Under the pieces are notes generated by a model that made no database searches, was not told the DNA's origin, and saw only the letters and a list, made by a program, of their open reading frames with translations. From the NCBI RefSeq assembly GCF_900240305.1, contig NZ_LT964854.1, forward strand, positions 744,001 through 808,000: 64,000 nt of DNA, given 5' to 3'. The stretch comes from Ottowia massiliensis (GTDB lineage Bacteria; Pseudomonadota; Gammaproteobacteria; Burkholderiales; Burkholderiaceae_C). Below are positions 45,797 to 56,952 of the stretch, in pieces. A program made the translations under genes and the position numbers. Position 1 is the stretch's first letter, and every line of letters starts with the position of its first letter.

Positions 45797-46635
45797 GCCG
45801 TCAGCCAGGCCCGAGCGACCCGCAACGCCGCCAGACCCTGCGGCAACTGGCCCTGCTGCCCGGCCTGCTGGTGCTGGCGCAACCGGCGCGCGCCGGCGGG
45901 CAAATTGAAGAGCCGCTGGCCGACTCCGTGCGTACCGCACTCAGCTCGGCCATCGCCAACAGCGCCCCGCCCGTGCCCATCTTCGCCAGCACCGCAGCGC
46001 GCCTGGCCTACCTGCGCTGGCTCTCGGCCATGAGCGACCGCCTCTACAAGCGCATGCCCGACCTCGACCGCCGCGTGGACTTTCTGCAAACCGTCTGGTA
46101 CGAATCCCGCCGCGCCGGGCTGGAAACCTCGCTCGTGCTGGGCCTCATCCAGGTAGAAAGCGGCTTTCGCAAATACGCCGTCTCCGTCGTCGGCGCGCGC
46201 GGCTACATGCAAATCATGCCGTTCTGGACCCGCGTCATCGGCGACGGCGACCCCGGCAAACTCTTTCACATGCAGACCAACCTGCGCTTTGGCTGCGTCA
46301 TCTTGCGCCACTACCTGGACCGCGAGCACGGCGACATGTTCATGGCCCTGGGCCGCTACAACGGCTCGCGCGGCAAACCGCAGTATCCCAATGCCGTTTT
46401 CGCAGCGCAGCGCCATTGGGAATATGTTGACCACCTTCCAGCTGCATCTACCCCCTTTCCGCCCCCTGCACCGGCAGCGCCATACCATCCTGCCCCCATA
46501 CCTCCCCAAACAACACCTCAACCCCTTCTCTCTTTGCAACCCCGCACTGCATTGCCCGTTTCTACTATTCCGCCTGCGCATAGAGGCCACAGCGTAAGCG
46601 GGACAGTAGTGAACATCATTACATCAACACCATAA
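45793..46635 (+). CDS. Lytic transglycosylase with unusual C-terminal tail
   Basis: A periplasmic Slt-type murein lytic transglycosylase, 280 residues. A Tat-like signal (RRQTLRQLALLPGLLVLAQP) ends near ARAGG. The goose-lysozyme-like domain has the catalytic Glu in GLIQVESGFRKYA, then GARGYMQIMPF and MALGRYNGSRGKPQYPNAV. From about residue 215 a Pro-rich tail (AASTPFPPPAPAAPYHPAPI) follows. The DNA turns AT-rich there and the tail is not part of the family, so the original 3' end may have been altered. Translationally coupled to proS (ATGA overlap). Confidence 0.85.
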   Translation: MSRQPGPSDPQRRQTLRQLALLPGLLVLAQPARAGGQIEEPLADSVRTALSSAIANSAPPVPIFASTAARLAYLRWLSAMSDRLYKRMPDLDRRVDFLQTVWYESRRAGLETSLVLGLIQVESGFRKYAVSVVGARGYMQIMPFWTRVIGDGDPGKLFHMQTNLRFGCVILRHYLDREHGDMFMALGRYNGSRGKPQYPNAVFAAQRHWEYVDHLPAASTPFPPPAPAAPYHPAPIPPQTTPQPLLSLQPRTALPVSTIPPAHRGHSVSGTVVNIITSTP

Positions 46636-46703
46636 TCTGATAGCGCTATTCAATATATATTCCATACGACCAGAATTAGCGATTTAATTATAAGAAGCAC
46701 CAA

Positions 46704-46728
46704 CAAAAAACCCCGGTTACCCGGGGTT
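46704..46728 (-). terminator. Terminator of the minor pilin operon
   Basis: AACCCCGG-TTAC-CCGGGGTT, with TTTTTTG following on the - strand, 26 bp past the pilE stop. The A/T-rich stretch 46636-46703 holds nothing else. Confidence 0.88.
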
Positions 46729-46753
46729 AATGAGACTTAGCTGCAAACAGTTT

Positions 46754-47185
46754 TCAGCGGCCCCAGCAGTCTTGAACACTCTGTCCAGAGGCAGCTGTTC
46801 TCACACCCGCGTTGTTCAGAGTCAGGGTGCCACATTTATCCACTTCCTGCCCATTCTTTGGCGTAGCCTTAAGCAGGTAAGTTGCGCCATCGCTGGCCAT
46901 AGAATAGGTGATGTCATATTTGTTGGCCGGCGTGGATTGCAAGCCTGTTGGAATGGAAGACGGGTATTTGCCTTGAGCTGTCGCGGCCCTTTCAAGCCAT
47001 TGCCCAGCCGATAGCAAAGCTGCACGCGCCTCAGCCCGGTATCCGCGCCGCAGATATTCGGCATACGAGGGCACCGCAATGGCGGCCAGAATACCAATTA
47101 CCGCCACAACAATCATTAACTCTATTAATGTAAAACCATGCAGGTTTCGTGCAGCCATCTTCATCGAATGAAAACGCAATTCCAT
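46754..47185 (-). CDS. pilE: Type IV pilin-like protein PilE (minor pilin)
   Basis: About 143 residues. A class III prepilin leader ends at G with the cleavage/helix motif HGFTLIELMIVVAVIGILAA, followed by a pilin globular domain with a C-terminal disulfide pair (Cys in VDKCGTLTL and QDCWGR). I chose ATG 47185, which has AGGGA eight bases upstream; ATGs at 47206 and 47164 are alternatives. Last gene of the fimT-pilV-pilW-pilX-pilY1-pilE cluster, where PilE is a minor pilin that helps prime pilus assembly. Confidence 0.9.
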   Translation of the reverse strand: MELRFHSMKMAARNLHGFTLIELMIVVAVIGILAAIAVPSYAEYLRRGYRAEARAALLSAGQWLERAATAQGKYPSSIPTGLQSTPANKYDITYSMASDGATYLLKATPKNGQEVDKCGTLTLNNAGVRTAASGQSVQDCWGR

Positions 47186-47205
47186 TGCAGAATTCCCTTG
47201 TTTCA

Positions 47206-50200
47206 TTATTGGAGCTGGCGCCAATTCGGCCGCAGAACAACAGCTGGCAGGCGGCGTAAATCAACCCGGGCCGGCAGGCCGTTGGCAGCGCCACCATTAT
47301 GGCGCAGATTTGTGCTTTGTCCTCTATTATTCATTTCGACATCCGCCGCTGTACTGCGCGATGCCATGACGCCATCGCCCACCATATCGCCGGTCATATT
47401 GTATAGGCCGTCACCATTCACATCCATAATGTTGGTTGTAGGCGGGTATCCCGTTTCAATATTGATCAGCGTACGAAATCCTTTTGATGCTTCTGAATCA
47501 ACGCCGCAAGTTTCCTTTCCATCGTCAGTGAGGCTACCTTTGGCAGGAATAACGCTTTTGAGCTCAATAATCCGGCTGCCATCGTAAAACTCTGGCGATT
47601 GCGTGACACGTTCCCGAGCTTCCGGAAGGTCAAAAAACCAGCCACGATCACCCTTTTTATAATCTACCTTGGTATTGACCGAACCGGTTGGTTTTTCTTG
47701 TCCCCAGTACGTCAATCCCGAAGCAGCCCCGCTCCCCGCTACACTTGTGCTAGTGTACTTGCGTTCTTTCAGACTAGTGCGATCCTGCACCCGGTCATTG
47801 GCTGATGCGTTATCTACTTCGACACTTGATCCGGACGCCTTATAACGCGTCTTGTCCAGCACTGCATAGAACGTCTGCCTTTCAACAGACGCACGGTCCT
47901 GCTCCGTCATGGTACGGCCTGTACCGAAAGCCACCATCAGTCCACCCACTTCAACATTGGGTTTTAGCAGAGGGGCTGTCGTTATGGGTTGGCGTACTGA
48001 ACCAATCTGCGCCGTAAATAGAGGCACTGACGCCCCCGCGAACGTCGCCAATTTCCACTGCGTTGGCACATTGGAAGTCAAATCAAATTTCCACATATTG
48101 CCACGCAAATCGCCTGCGTACACATAATCAACCAGACCGTCAGCATTCACATCCAGGGGACGAGGCGTTGAAAGGCCATTGCCACTAGCTTCAGTGCCTG
48201 TTTTTGCGGCTGAAATTTTGATGGTTTCCCGGGCGCCATCCAGAAACTGCACAAACAACACAGGCTGGCCGCTATCGCTATTGACTCCATTGCCAGTCAG
48301 AAACGCCCAACGTTCATTGTTCATGCGCACCAATTGCACAGGGCGCTGAGGATTGCCCTCTTCCGTCAGCGGCGCGCCAAAAATATGCCCCATATCCGGG
48401 TCATCGTCGCCCGTGTTATCCATAAGAACCAACTGCTGAGCATTGGCATTGGTAAATTCAGGATGAGATGTCGTAATGCTTGTGCTTGGCTTGGCTCCGG
48501 GATTGGTGACATCCAGCACGAAGTATCCCTTGCCCCCAGCTCCCAGTGTACCAACCAATACCGTACGCCAGTCAGCTACCGATGTACCACCTATCTGCAC
48601 ATCGCCAACCAAAGGTGAACCATCAACAAAATAACGATGCTCCGGATCGTAATTGACGTCTGTCAGACGAGAAAGATTGGCGTAAACACCTCTGGGCACA
48701 TAGGCAATCTTTTCCGAACCATCCACCGCTGAGAAACCATGCAGCATGCCGTCATTGCCTCCTACATAAACAATAGGAAGACGGTTGTAAACATTATTGG
48801 CGTATGTAGGATAACCATTGAACGCGTAATTGCTAGCTGGATCAGCCGCATACCACAACACTGAATTTACGATATCCCCTTGGCGTGATTTACGCTCACG
48901 GAATCGTGCACCGCTTGCACCCTCATCCGCACGGCTGCCACGCAGATACTCAAGTCGCTTCTCCCCTATGGCATCGCTTGCCACATTGGCCCCCAAAGTT
49001 TTAAGAGCCGTTTTTTGGCTTGCATCGATATTGGCCCACTTGAAAGGAACGCCCACATACTGGCCAGAAGCCTGTTTGGAACTAGTCAGGATGACGCGGT
49101 TGTTAATCGCTGTATTTGACAGGGCATCCATCACGTCTGCTGTGGTCTTCGGCGAACCATCGGCATTGCTTCCCCATAAAGGCGTCGGCACCAATGTTCC
49201 ATCAGGATTCAGCTTTTGAGCGCCAACATAGCCGCGCCAATGCGCGCCAGAGTCGTAACCCGAGTGGAAGAAATCAGTTCCGTTTCGGCTATAAGAAGCG
49301 GAAGAAGCAACAAAACTCGTCAATGGCTTTTGGCTATCTACAGAGATCTGCGACAAAATGGTAGAAAAGGCTTTTTTCAAATCATCCACGTTGCGGGCAG
49401 GAATGAAACGACCTCTGCCATTAATGGCAGCATGCCACATTTCGTTTCTATTATCCAAAGGCGAGCCAACGCCAGGCCATCCTATTGCTCCCGTTACCAG
49501 ACGCGCATAATCACTCCGCGCCAAATTAGTGGAATACATATCATCCGTCGAGCCATCCCATTTTGGAGCATCAAATGACGCAGCGTCACCAAACCCGATC
49601 GTATAAGTCACCATATTTTGCCATGTCGAAGGATCATTTTTCGGGTTCCAATACGGCTGCAAATCAACAGCTCTCGATCCGTCCGTTATTTGCTCACCGG
49701 TCTTAATCCGCATCAACGGGGAGAGTTTATTAGGTATCCCCGGCTGCAAATCTGTCGACCAATAATAGAAAGCCATATCAGAAATAGTACTCACATTGTG
49801 ACGGCAATCAGTATAGCCACGATTATATCCATTGCATACACGAACAGATGAGCTGCTACCGGTATAGACTTTCGTCTGCTCTGCCCCAGGATTATAGGTG
49901 GTACCATCTGGGAAAGTGGTGGTTGTGCGATCAGAGCGTCTCCTCGCTGCTGGAATCGTATTTTCGTTATAGTTGAAACCCATATTCCAACTGCCGTCAG
50001 TCATGAGAATATGATAACTGCGACGACACGGCAGAAACCCGGAGCTGGAATCCCCGGGCTTATCCAGCCATGGATTCTCACTGTCCGTACGACTCAGGTA
50101 CTCCCCAACCTTCTGAAAGGCGCCATGAATAGGCGTCCAGCCGTCAGCAGGAACCTGTCTTGCCCATCGCAAAAATTTTCCGCGATGTTTATTGGTATCC

Positions 50201-50583
50201 GAGTCACTCCCCTCGAGAGAGCGCAGCAAGTTTTGACCATTGCAATTACCACTGTTCGCAGGGAACCCCAGACACTGATTCATCATTTGCCAGCCCAGCC
50301 TGATGCGTCCATCCGCAACATCGGGGTTGCTGCTTGAAAATGTATGAACTAACGCATTTCGCAAGGCCTGAACCCGCGTCATGCCGCCTGGGCCACCGTC
50401 ACGTTCAGTCATACTGCCCGAATCATCCAATGTCAAAATCACATTGGGCGCTGGCGCGCGCCCCGTAGTTCCTGCTGGCGACTGAGCCAAAGGCAGTTTT
50501 TGAGCAAATGCAGGCACACCCATAACCCCCATGACAGCCAAAACCAAGGCCGAGGGAAGAAATCTTTTCGCATTGTGTAACAT
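47206..50583 (-). CDS. pilY1: Type IV pilus tip adhesin PilY1/PilC
   Basis: A 1125-residue exported protein with a signal peptide (FLPSALVLAVMGVMGVPAFA) and an N-terminal von Willebrand A domain. The MIDAS motif DDSGSM lies near residue 53. A middle region and then a C-terminal PilC-type beta-propeller follow (GMLHGFSAVDGSEKIAYVPR, DVNADGLVDYVYAGDLRGNMWKFD with a Ca-binding DxNxDG loop). PilY1 sits at the pilus tip, mediating adhesion, counteracting retraction and surface sensing. Composition is less GC-rich than the flanks. Length is normal for PilY1. Confidence 0.94.
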   Translation of the reverse strand: MLHNAKRFLPSALVLAVMGVMGVPAFAQKLPLAQSPAGTTGRAPAPNVILTLDDSGSMTERDGGPGGMTRVQALRNALVHTFSSSNPDVADGRIRLGWQMMNQCLGFPANSGNCNGQNLLRSLEGSDSDTNKHRGKFLRWARQVPADGWTPIHGAFQKVGEYLSRTDSENPWLDKPGDSSSGFLPCRRSYHILMTDGSWNMGFNYNENTIPAARRRSDRTTTTFPDGTTYNPGAEQTKVYTGSSSSVRVCNGYNRGYTDCRHNVSTISDMAFYYWSTDLQPGIPNKLSPLMRIKTGEQITDGSRAVDLQPYWNPKNDPSTWQNMVTYTIGFGDAASFDAPKWDGSTDDMYSTNLARSDYARLVTGAIGWPGVGSPLDNRNEMWHAAINGRGRFIPARNVDDLKKAFSTILSQISVDSQKPLTSFVASSASYSRNGTDFFHSGYDSGAHWRGYVGAQKLNPDGTLVPTPLWGSNADGSPKTTADVMDALSNTAINNRVILTSSKQASGQYVGVPFKWANIDASQKTALKTLGANVASDAIGEKRLEYLRGSRADEGASGARFRERKSRQGDIVNSVLWYAADPASNYAFNGYPTYANNVYNRLPIVYVGGNDGMLHGFSAVDGSEKIAYVPRGVYANLSRLTDVNYDPEHRYFVDGSPLVGDVQIGGTSVADWRTVLVGTLGAGGKGYFVLDVTNPGAKPSTSITTSHPEFTNANAQQLVLMDNTGDDDPDMGHIFGAPLTEEGNPQRPVQLVRMNNERWAFLTGNGVNSDSGQPVLFVQFLDGARETIKISAAKTGTEASGNGLSTPRPLDVNADGLVDYVYAGDLRGNMWKFDLTSNVPTQWKLATFAGASVPLFTAQIGSVRQPITTAPLLKPNVEVGGLMVAFGTGRTMTEQDRASVERQTFYAVLDKTRYKASGSSVEVDNASANDRVQDRTSLKERKYTSTSVAGSGAASGLTYWGQEKPTGSVNTKVDYKKGDRGWFFDLPEARERVTQSPEFYDGSRIIELKSVIPAKGSLTDDGKETCGVDSEASKGFRTLINIETGYPPTTNIMDVNGDGLYNMTGDMVGDGVMASRSTAADVEMNNRGQSTNLRHNGGAANGLPARVDLRRLPAVVLRPNWRQLQ

Positions 50584-50599
50584 TATTTAATCTCCTTGA

Positions 50600-51388
50600 T
50601 CAGTTCAGGCGTTGGCGCACCAGGACAGATTGCAAGACAACTTGCGTGCCAGGCCTCACTCCTCTTGCCAGCACGGTAATCCTGTAAACAAAAGGCAGTG
50701 AGGTTTCCGGCGCATAAACGTATTTATTAGCCTTCGGATTGTGATTTGACATGAGCACCTGCCCGACAGATTCATAAGGCAAAACCTCAACCCAGTACCA
50801 AGCCCCAGCATTGGAGCCTCTTCCCGGGTCCAGTATCGGCCCGGTCTTGGTAGCGCCGGTATATTCGCCGTACTTGGCCGCCTGCGCCAGCATGTCATCC
50901 AGCGTTTCCTTCAAATTCCAAAAATCCTGTGCTCCCGCACGCTTTTGGCAAATGCCAAACTGGCATTTGGTTTTTGGGTCGACCTCTAAAGAGCTAACCA
51001 AACGGTTGAAGTCCTTCGTTTCCGTTGGGAAGTACACACTGCTGCTATTATGGCGGCAAATTTTCGTATCATTGCCGCGCTGACAAGGAGTTCCATCCGG
51101 TCGAATATTCTGCACATCAAACTCAGCGTCCTGTAGCGTGGCCTGAGCGGCCTCAAAAGCCCGCTGATAGTCTGCATCATTACTGACAACCAGTTGATTG
51201 AATATCGAACTGCGGAATGCCCATGCTGCCAGCAATGTGGAGAGCAAGACAATCACTAGCACAACAAAAAGTGACAATCCCTTTTGCCGGTCAGCTCGCC
51301 CACCTCCACCTAAAGTAGGCTGTCTCCGATACACCTTATAAGAATCATATTGCATACCAATCACCTTGCAAGCGAACTCCAATCTCAT
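50600..51388 (-). CDS. pilX: Type IV pilus minor pilin PilX
   Basis: A 262-residue pilin-like protein. The N-terminal helix reads QKGLSLFVVLVIVLLSTLL near residue 35, where Gly-Leu at the cleavage point is the usual form for PilX. A globular domain with paired Cys follows (TPCQRGNDTKICRH, KTKCQFGICQKR). Start ATG 51388 overlaps the pilW stop by 4 bases; a later ATG at 51355 would shorten a long leader. With PilV, PilW and PilE it forms the tip complex that PilY1 joins. Confidence 0.87.
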   Translation of the reverse strand: MRLEFACKVIGMQYDSYKVYRRQPTLGGGGRADRQKGLSLFVVLVIVLLSTLLAAWAFRSSIFNQLVVSNDADYQRAFEAAQATLQDAEFDVQNIRPDGTPCQRGNDTKICRHNSSSVYFPTETKDFNRLVSSLEVDPKTKCQFGICQKRAGAQDFWNLKETLDDMLAQAAKYGEYTGATKTGPILDPGRGSNAGAWYWVEVLPYESVGQVLMSNHNPKANKYVYAPETSLPFVYRITVLARGVRPGTQVVLQSVLVRQRLN

Positions 51389-52269
51389 AACACACCTTGG
51401 CTCCGCAGCTGGAAGGTATTCCGCATGACAAGATGCCTCACTGCGCTGCCAGCCCCCCCCTGCCGCAGCGAACCGCTCTTACCGTCGCACTGGGTATATG
51501 TTGCATCTCCCTCTACGGCCACTTTTTCCACCCCCTTCAGATCGAGGCAAACTTCCACTGCAAATACTTTCTGCCAGTTTGTTACATTTGCCGCACTCAA
51601 GCGCTGAATGACTGTTTGCCCATTTTGAAGGCCCTGCACCAAATACCACACCTGGAAATCAGCGACGTTTGATGAAAGGGCCTGCTGACCACTCCCCGCA
51701 CTCGCCCCGCAAATCAACTCGCCTTTGCTATTCAAATCAAACGAACTGGTAATTCCAATGGCATTTTTGGCATTCGCCGATACGCCACCAGGAATCTCTC
51801 CTAAACAATTGCGCATCTGGCTGCCAAGGACAGTATCGCCTTTATTCTTCGCATTGCTTTTGTAAATCATTTCTGGCGTATTCTGGAAGCTCACGCTGAG
51901 GCGACTTCCATCTGCACCCGGCACGGCACCAACAACTGTCGCAGCGCGGAAGAAAAGATTGTCAGGATCAAACACCACAGGCGTATGCGGTGAACTCAGA
52001 TTGCTTCCAGACCCAGCAGGTATCTTTAAGTCCAATTCCATGCTCCCCGCCTGCCTCAGCTGCTCGCCAATCTTTCGAAAAATGAAACTAGCCTCCTGTT
52101 GAAGTTTAGCAACTTCACTTACTGAAGAAGACAATCCCCTTGAGGTCAAAAAAGCAGTTAAAGCAACGGCAACCACCAGCATACCTATAGCAATGCCAAC
52201 CATCAACTCGATCAGCGTAACACCCGCCTGGCGTTGCAGTTTCCTTGCAGCATTCATATAGCGGCTCAT
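51385..52269 (-). CDS. pilW: Type IV pilus minor pilin PilW
   Basis: About 294 residues. A prepilin leader and helix read QAGVTLIELMVGIAIGMLVV with the Glu at position +5, followed by a typical PilW globular domain (EVAKLQQEASFIFRKIGEQLR, ADFQVWYLVQG). ATG 52269 (MSRYMNAARK) is used; the frame opens at a TTG two codons earlier. Part of the six-gene minor pilin operon. Confidence 0.9.
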   Translation of the reverse strand: MSRYMNAARKLQRQAGVTLIELMVGIAIGMLVVAVALTAFLTSRGLSSSVSEVAKLQQEASFIFRKIGEQLRQAGSMELDLKIPAGSGSNLSSPHTPVVFDPDNLFFRAATVVGAVPGADGSRLSVSFQNTPEMIYKSNAKNKGDTVLGSQMRNCLGEIPGGVSANAKNAIGITSSFDLNSKGELICGASAGSGQQALSSNVADFQVWYLVQGLQNGQTVIQRLSAANVTNWQKVFAVEVCLDLKGVEKVAVEGDATYTQCDGKSGSLRQGGAGSAVRHLVMRNTFQLRSQGVL

Positions 52270-52286
52270 AAACAAAACTCTTGCTC

Positions 52287-52955
52287 TTAGTTAGGACAAA
52301 TAACAGGAACCACCGTCGACGTAACGCCGTTTACCGTTTGCTGATAGCGTCCTTCCGGTGACGGCAAGCAACGTTGCATCGGGCCAATGAGTTGAAAATG
52401 GCATAGCCAGCCATTAGGACAAGAAAACCCATCGGTTTCAGTTTTATCCAGCGCGAAGGGAGTTTTATATTGCTGATTTTCCGATTCGGTCAGACCGTCC
52501 CGTTGACGCTCCGTATGCCGCCAGCCCACAACAACACCCAGCATCCGCTGATTGCCTGCTGATCCCGAAGCAAACACCTTGACATCCCCTAAAGGCAGCG
52601 CCGCCTTTACATTTGCTCTCCAAGCATCCAAATCGAATGCGGCCAGTTCAGTATTTGTACACGGCGTCGCTCGACAGTCTTTTGTACTGTTCGGCGCAGT
52701 ACCCCATGTAGCCACATACTTTGCCAAATCTGTCAATCCACTAGGATTCACATTCATTCGTTCGCTCAAATCCTCAATCAATCGGATTGCCTGACCACGA
52801 TAGACGCTTGATTGCGTATCCGCCAATGTTCGCAACTGGATACCCAAAAGTGCTAATCCACCCAGCGCAAGCACAACAATAGCCACCAGTGACTCAATCA
52901 ACGCCATACCTTGCTGAAGATTCCCGGTTCTTTTGCTCGGTTTCATATTTAGCAT
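52287..52955 (-). CDS. pilV: Type IV pilus minor pilin PilV
   Basis: A 222-residue protein with the prepilin motif QQGMALIESLVAIVVLALGG and the PilV-type continuation QLRTLADTQSSVYRGQAIRL, EDLSERM. GAGGAG about 7 bases upstream backs ATG 52955. Its start overlaps the end of fimT by 7 bases, so translation is probably coupled. Confidence 0.9.
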   Translation of the reverse strand: MLNMKPSKRTGNLQQGMALIESLVAIVVLALGGLALLGIQLRTLADTQSSVYRGQAIRLIEDLSERMNVNPSGLTDLAKYVATWGTAPNSTKDCRATPCTNTELAAFDLDAWRANVKAALPLGDVKVFASGSAGNQRMLGVVVGWRHTERQRDGLTESENQQYKTPFALDKTETDGFSCPNGWLCHFQLIGPMQRCLPSPEGRYQQTVNGVTSTVVPVICPN

Positions 52956-53530
52956 GTCACATCTCCTCGACGGATGTCCACCCTCATTCCTGAATTAATG
53001 CATAACGTTGTAGTGGCATGCGATGCAACACCGGATGCAACTGGAACAAACAACACTCTCATTGATCCCTGGCCATTTGCTTGCCCCCACCGATCAAAGC
53101 GCAAGATATCTGTGGCAGCAGAACTCGTAATAACAGAAACATCAACTCCTTTAAAAAAAGGAATCACCTGGATCTGCGTATCGCTACTCGCGTCAAATCT
53201 TCCATTTCGATCCTTGTCCAATACAACAGACCATCCGCAGCTCCAATCCTGCTTTGCGGTCGCGCGGGTGCATTCTGTTCCCACCGGAGTTTTAACCATC
53301 AAAACCCCGCCGCCATGCTTGATCGCCTCAGATCGAGCCAGATAAAAAGACGACTCCATTGCATGCGCACTTTCTGTAACACGCATTTTTTCCAAAAGCA
53401 ACGCGAAGCTTGGGGCCGCCAGCGTTGCCAATACACCAAGAATGGCCACTACCACCAGCAGCTCTACAGCAGTAAAGCCGAACTGACCGAACCTTGAGGG
53501 TCGCGATGAATATTTCTCTACGGGTTGCAT
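52949..53530 (-). CDS. fimT: Type II secretion/pilus pseudopilin FimT/GspH
   Basis: A 193-residue pseudopilin of the GspH/FimT family. The prepilin site reads FGFTAVELLVVVAILGVLAT and the family pattern FYLARSEAIKHGGGV follows. A conserved Cys pair is visible (GTECTRA, DWSCGW), with another in LCIN...VTC. I use ATG 53530; the frame opens at a TTG at 53569. First gene of the operon, so its promoter should be in 53531-53638. FimT homologues in some species bind DNA during natural transformation. Confidence 0.87.
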   Translation of the reverse strand: MQPVEKYSSRPSRFGQFGFTAVELLVVVAILGVLATLAAPSFALLLEKMRVTESAHAMESSFYLARSEAIKHGGGVLMVKTPVGTECTRATAKQDWSCGWSVVLDKDRNGRFDASSDTQIQVIPFFKGVDVSVITSSAATDILRFDRWGQANGQGSMRVLFVPVASGVASHATTTLCINSGMRVDIRRGDVTC

Positions 53531-53638
53531 ACGACGAAATGATAGCTTTCTGTTTGTTGCAGGATGCAATGCTATCGGATGAAATCCGCCGTTTGTCGCC
53601 CATGGGCTTATCGCGTTGAATTTTCCCCCCCGCCTGTT

Positions 53639-53673
53639 AAAAAAGCGGAGCCTGTTTCCAGGCTCCGCTTTTT
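53639..53673 (-). terminator. Terminator of ftsH
   Basis: AAAAAGCGGAGCCTG-TTTC-CAGGCTCCGCTTTTT: an 11-bp GC-rich stem with T/A runs on both sides. On the - strand it follows ftsH by about 30 bp and precedes the pilin operon. Confidence 0.93.
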
Positions 53674-53703
53674 GTGGTCAATACTCTTTTTTGGCCTTAC
53701 GTC

Positions 53704-55611
<1,908 letters not shown>

Positions 55612-55753
55612 GCCACACGCTCCAATCAGGAGAAAAGGAAAAAGGGATGCTCTTCAAAGCTTTTTCAGCTGCGGTTCATTCTAGGTATTTCAAGCCTGCC
55701 GAAGGGTTCGCGGGCGCGCCGTCCCCGACGCGGACTGCGGCTTTTGCACGCTT

Positions 55754-56431
55754 TCAACGGTTTTCACCGCGCAGTGGGCGCTTGAGTCCCACACCAACCA
55801 GAAAGGTTTCCGCCGAGCGGCCGCGCGAGGCTTTGGGTTTGATGGGCTTGGCGACCCGGAACGTGTCTTTGAACAGCTTGACCAGCTGGCTGTAGCCGCT
55901 GCCGTGAAACACTTTGGCCACCAGCGCGCCGCCGGGCTTCAGATGGTTTTGCGCGAAGTCCACCGCCAGCTCCACCAGATGGCTGATGCGTGCGGCGTCC
56001 GCCGATTCGATGCCTGACAGATTGGGCGCCATGTCAGAGATCACCACATCCACCGCGCGCCCGGCCAGCGCCTCGCGCAGGCGCGCCAGCACGTCTTCTT
56101 CGCGGAAGTCGCCTTGCAGCCAGGTCACGCCTTCAATCGGTTCCATCGGCAAGATGTCCAGCGCCACGATGGCGCCGTTCAGCTCCCCCGCAGCCGCGCC
56201 TTGCGGCGAGAGGCGGCGGCGCGCGTACTGGCTCCACGCCCCCGGCGCGCTGCCCAGGTCCACCACCACGCAGCCGGGGCGAATCAGGCGCAGCGCCTCA
56301 TCAATCTCCTTGAGCTTGTAAGCCGCGCGCGAGCGGTAGCCTTCCTTTTGGGCCAGTTTCACATAGGGGTCATTCACATGGTCGTGCAGCCATGCCTTGT
56401 TGAGCTTTTTGCTCTTCGTTCCAGACTTCAT
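55754..56431 (-). CDS. rlmE: 23S rRNA 2'-O-methyltransferase RlmE (FtsJ/RrmJ)
   Basis: Methylates U2552 of 23S rRNA in the peptidyl-transferase A loop. About 225 residues. K-D-K-E type catalytic residues lie in YRSRAAYKLKEID (Lys), VVISDMAPNLSG (Asp), VAKVFHGSG (Lys) and RGRSAETFLVG (Glu). The SAM site is VVDLGSAPGAWSQY. ATG 56431 is chosen; the frame extends upstream antisense to yhbY. A heat-shock link with ftsH is known in E. coli and the same rlmE-ftsH order is kept here. Confidence 0.95.
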   Translation of the reverse strand: MKSGTKSKKLNKAWLHDHVNDPYVKLAQKEGYRSRAAYKLKEIDEALRLIRPGCVVVDLGSAPGAWSQYARRRLSPQGAAAGELNGAIVALDILPMEPIEGVTWLQGDFREEDVLARLREALAGRAVDVVISDMAPNLSGIESADAARISHLVELAVDFAQNHLKPGGALVAKVFHGSGYSQLVKLFKDTFRVAKPIKPKASRGRSAETFLVGVGLKRPLRGENR

Positions 56432-56462
56432 GGCCCGTATTTTCAAGGGACAATCCTTTCCC

Positions 56463-56936
56463 ATGCCCCAACTTGAACTCTCTCCCGCCGAGCGCAAGGC
56501 GCTCAAAGGCGACGCACACCACCTTGATCCCGTCGTCATGATCGGCGCCGACGGCCTCACCGATGCCGTGCGCAAGGAAACCGACGCCGCCCTGAACGCC
56601 CACGGCCTCATCAAAATTCGCGTGCTGGGCGATGACCGCGCCGCCCGCGAAGCGATCTACGCGCAGCTGGCCGACGAGCTGAACGCCGCTTGCGTGCAGC
56701 ACATTGGCAAGCTGCTGGTGCTCTGGCGCCCCATGCCCGAAAAAACGCGCGCGCCTGATGAAAACCGCAAGCCCGGCCCGCGCGAAGTCAAGGTCATCAA
56801 ATACAGCTCGCGCGGCGGCCAGCGGCCCGAAGTCAAGCGCCTGCGCGTGCTCGGCAACCAGCGCCTGACGGCGGGCGGCAAGATCAAGAAAGCCCAGCCC
56901 AAGCAGAAATCGGCCAAGAAAGGCCGCCCGGACTGA
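56463..56936 (+). CDS. yhbY: YhbY-family RNA-binding protein (CRM domain)
   Basis: About 157 residues. The N-terminal CRM domain (ELSPAERKALKGDAHHLDPV, then VRKETDAALNAHGLIKIRV) binds pre-50S particles. A betaproteobacterial Lys/Arg-rich tail follows, ending in KQKSAKKGRPD. ATG 56463 starts the domain. Divergent from rlmE, the standard arrangement. It probably assists large-subunit assembly. Confidence 0.9.
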   Translation: MPQLELSPAERKALKGDAHHLDPVVMIGADGLTDAVRKETDAALNAHGLIKIRVLGDDRAAREAIYAQLADELNAACVQHIGKLLVLWRPMPEKTRAPDENRKPGPREVKVIKYSSRGGQRPEVKRLRVLGNQRLTAGGKIKKAQPKQKSAKKGRPD

Positions 56937-56952
56937 TTGCGCCCCGCCGCCC

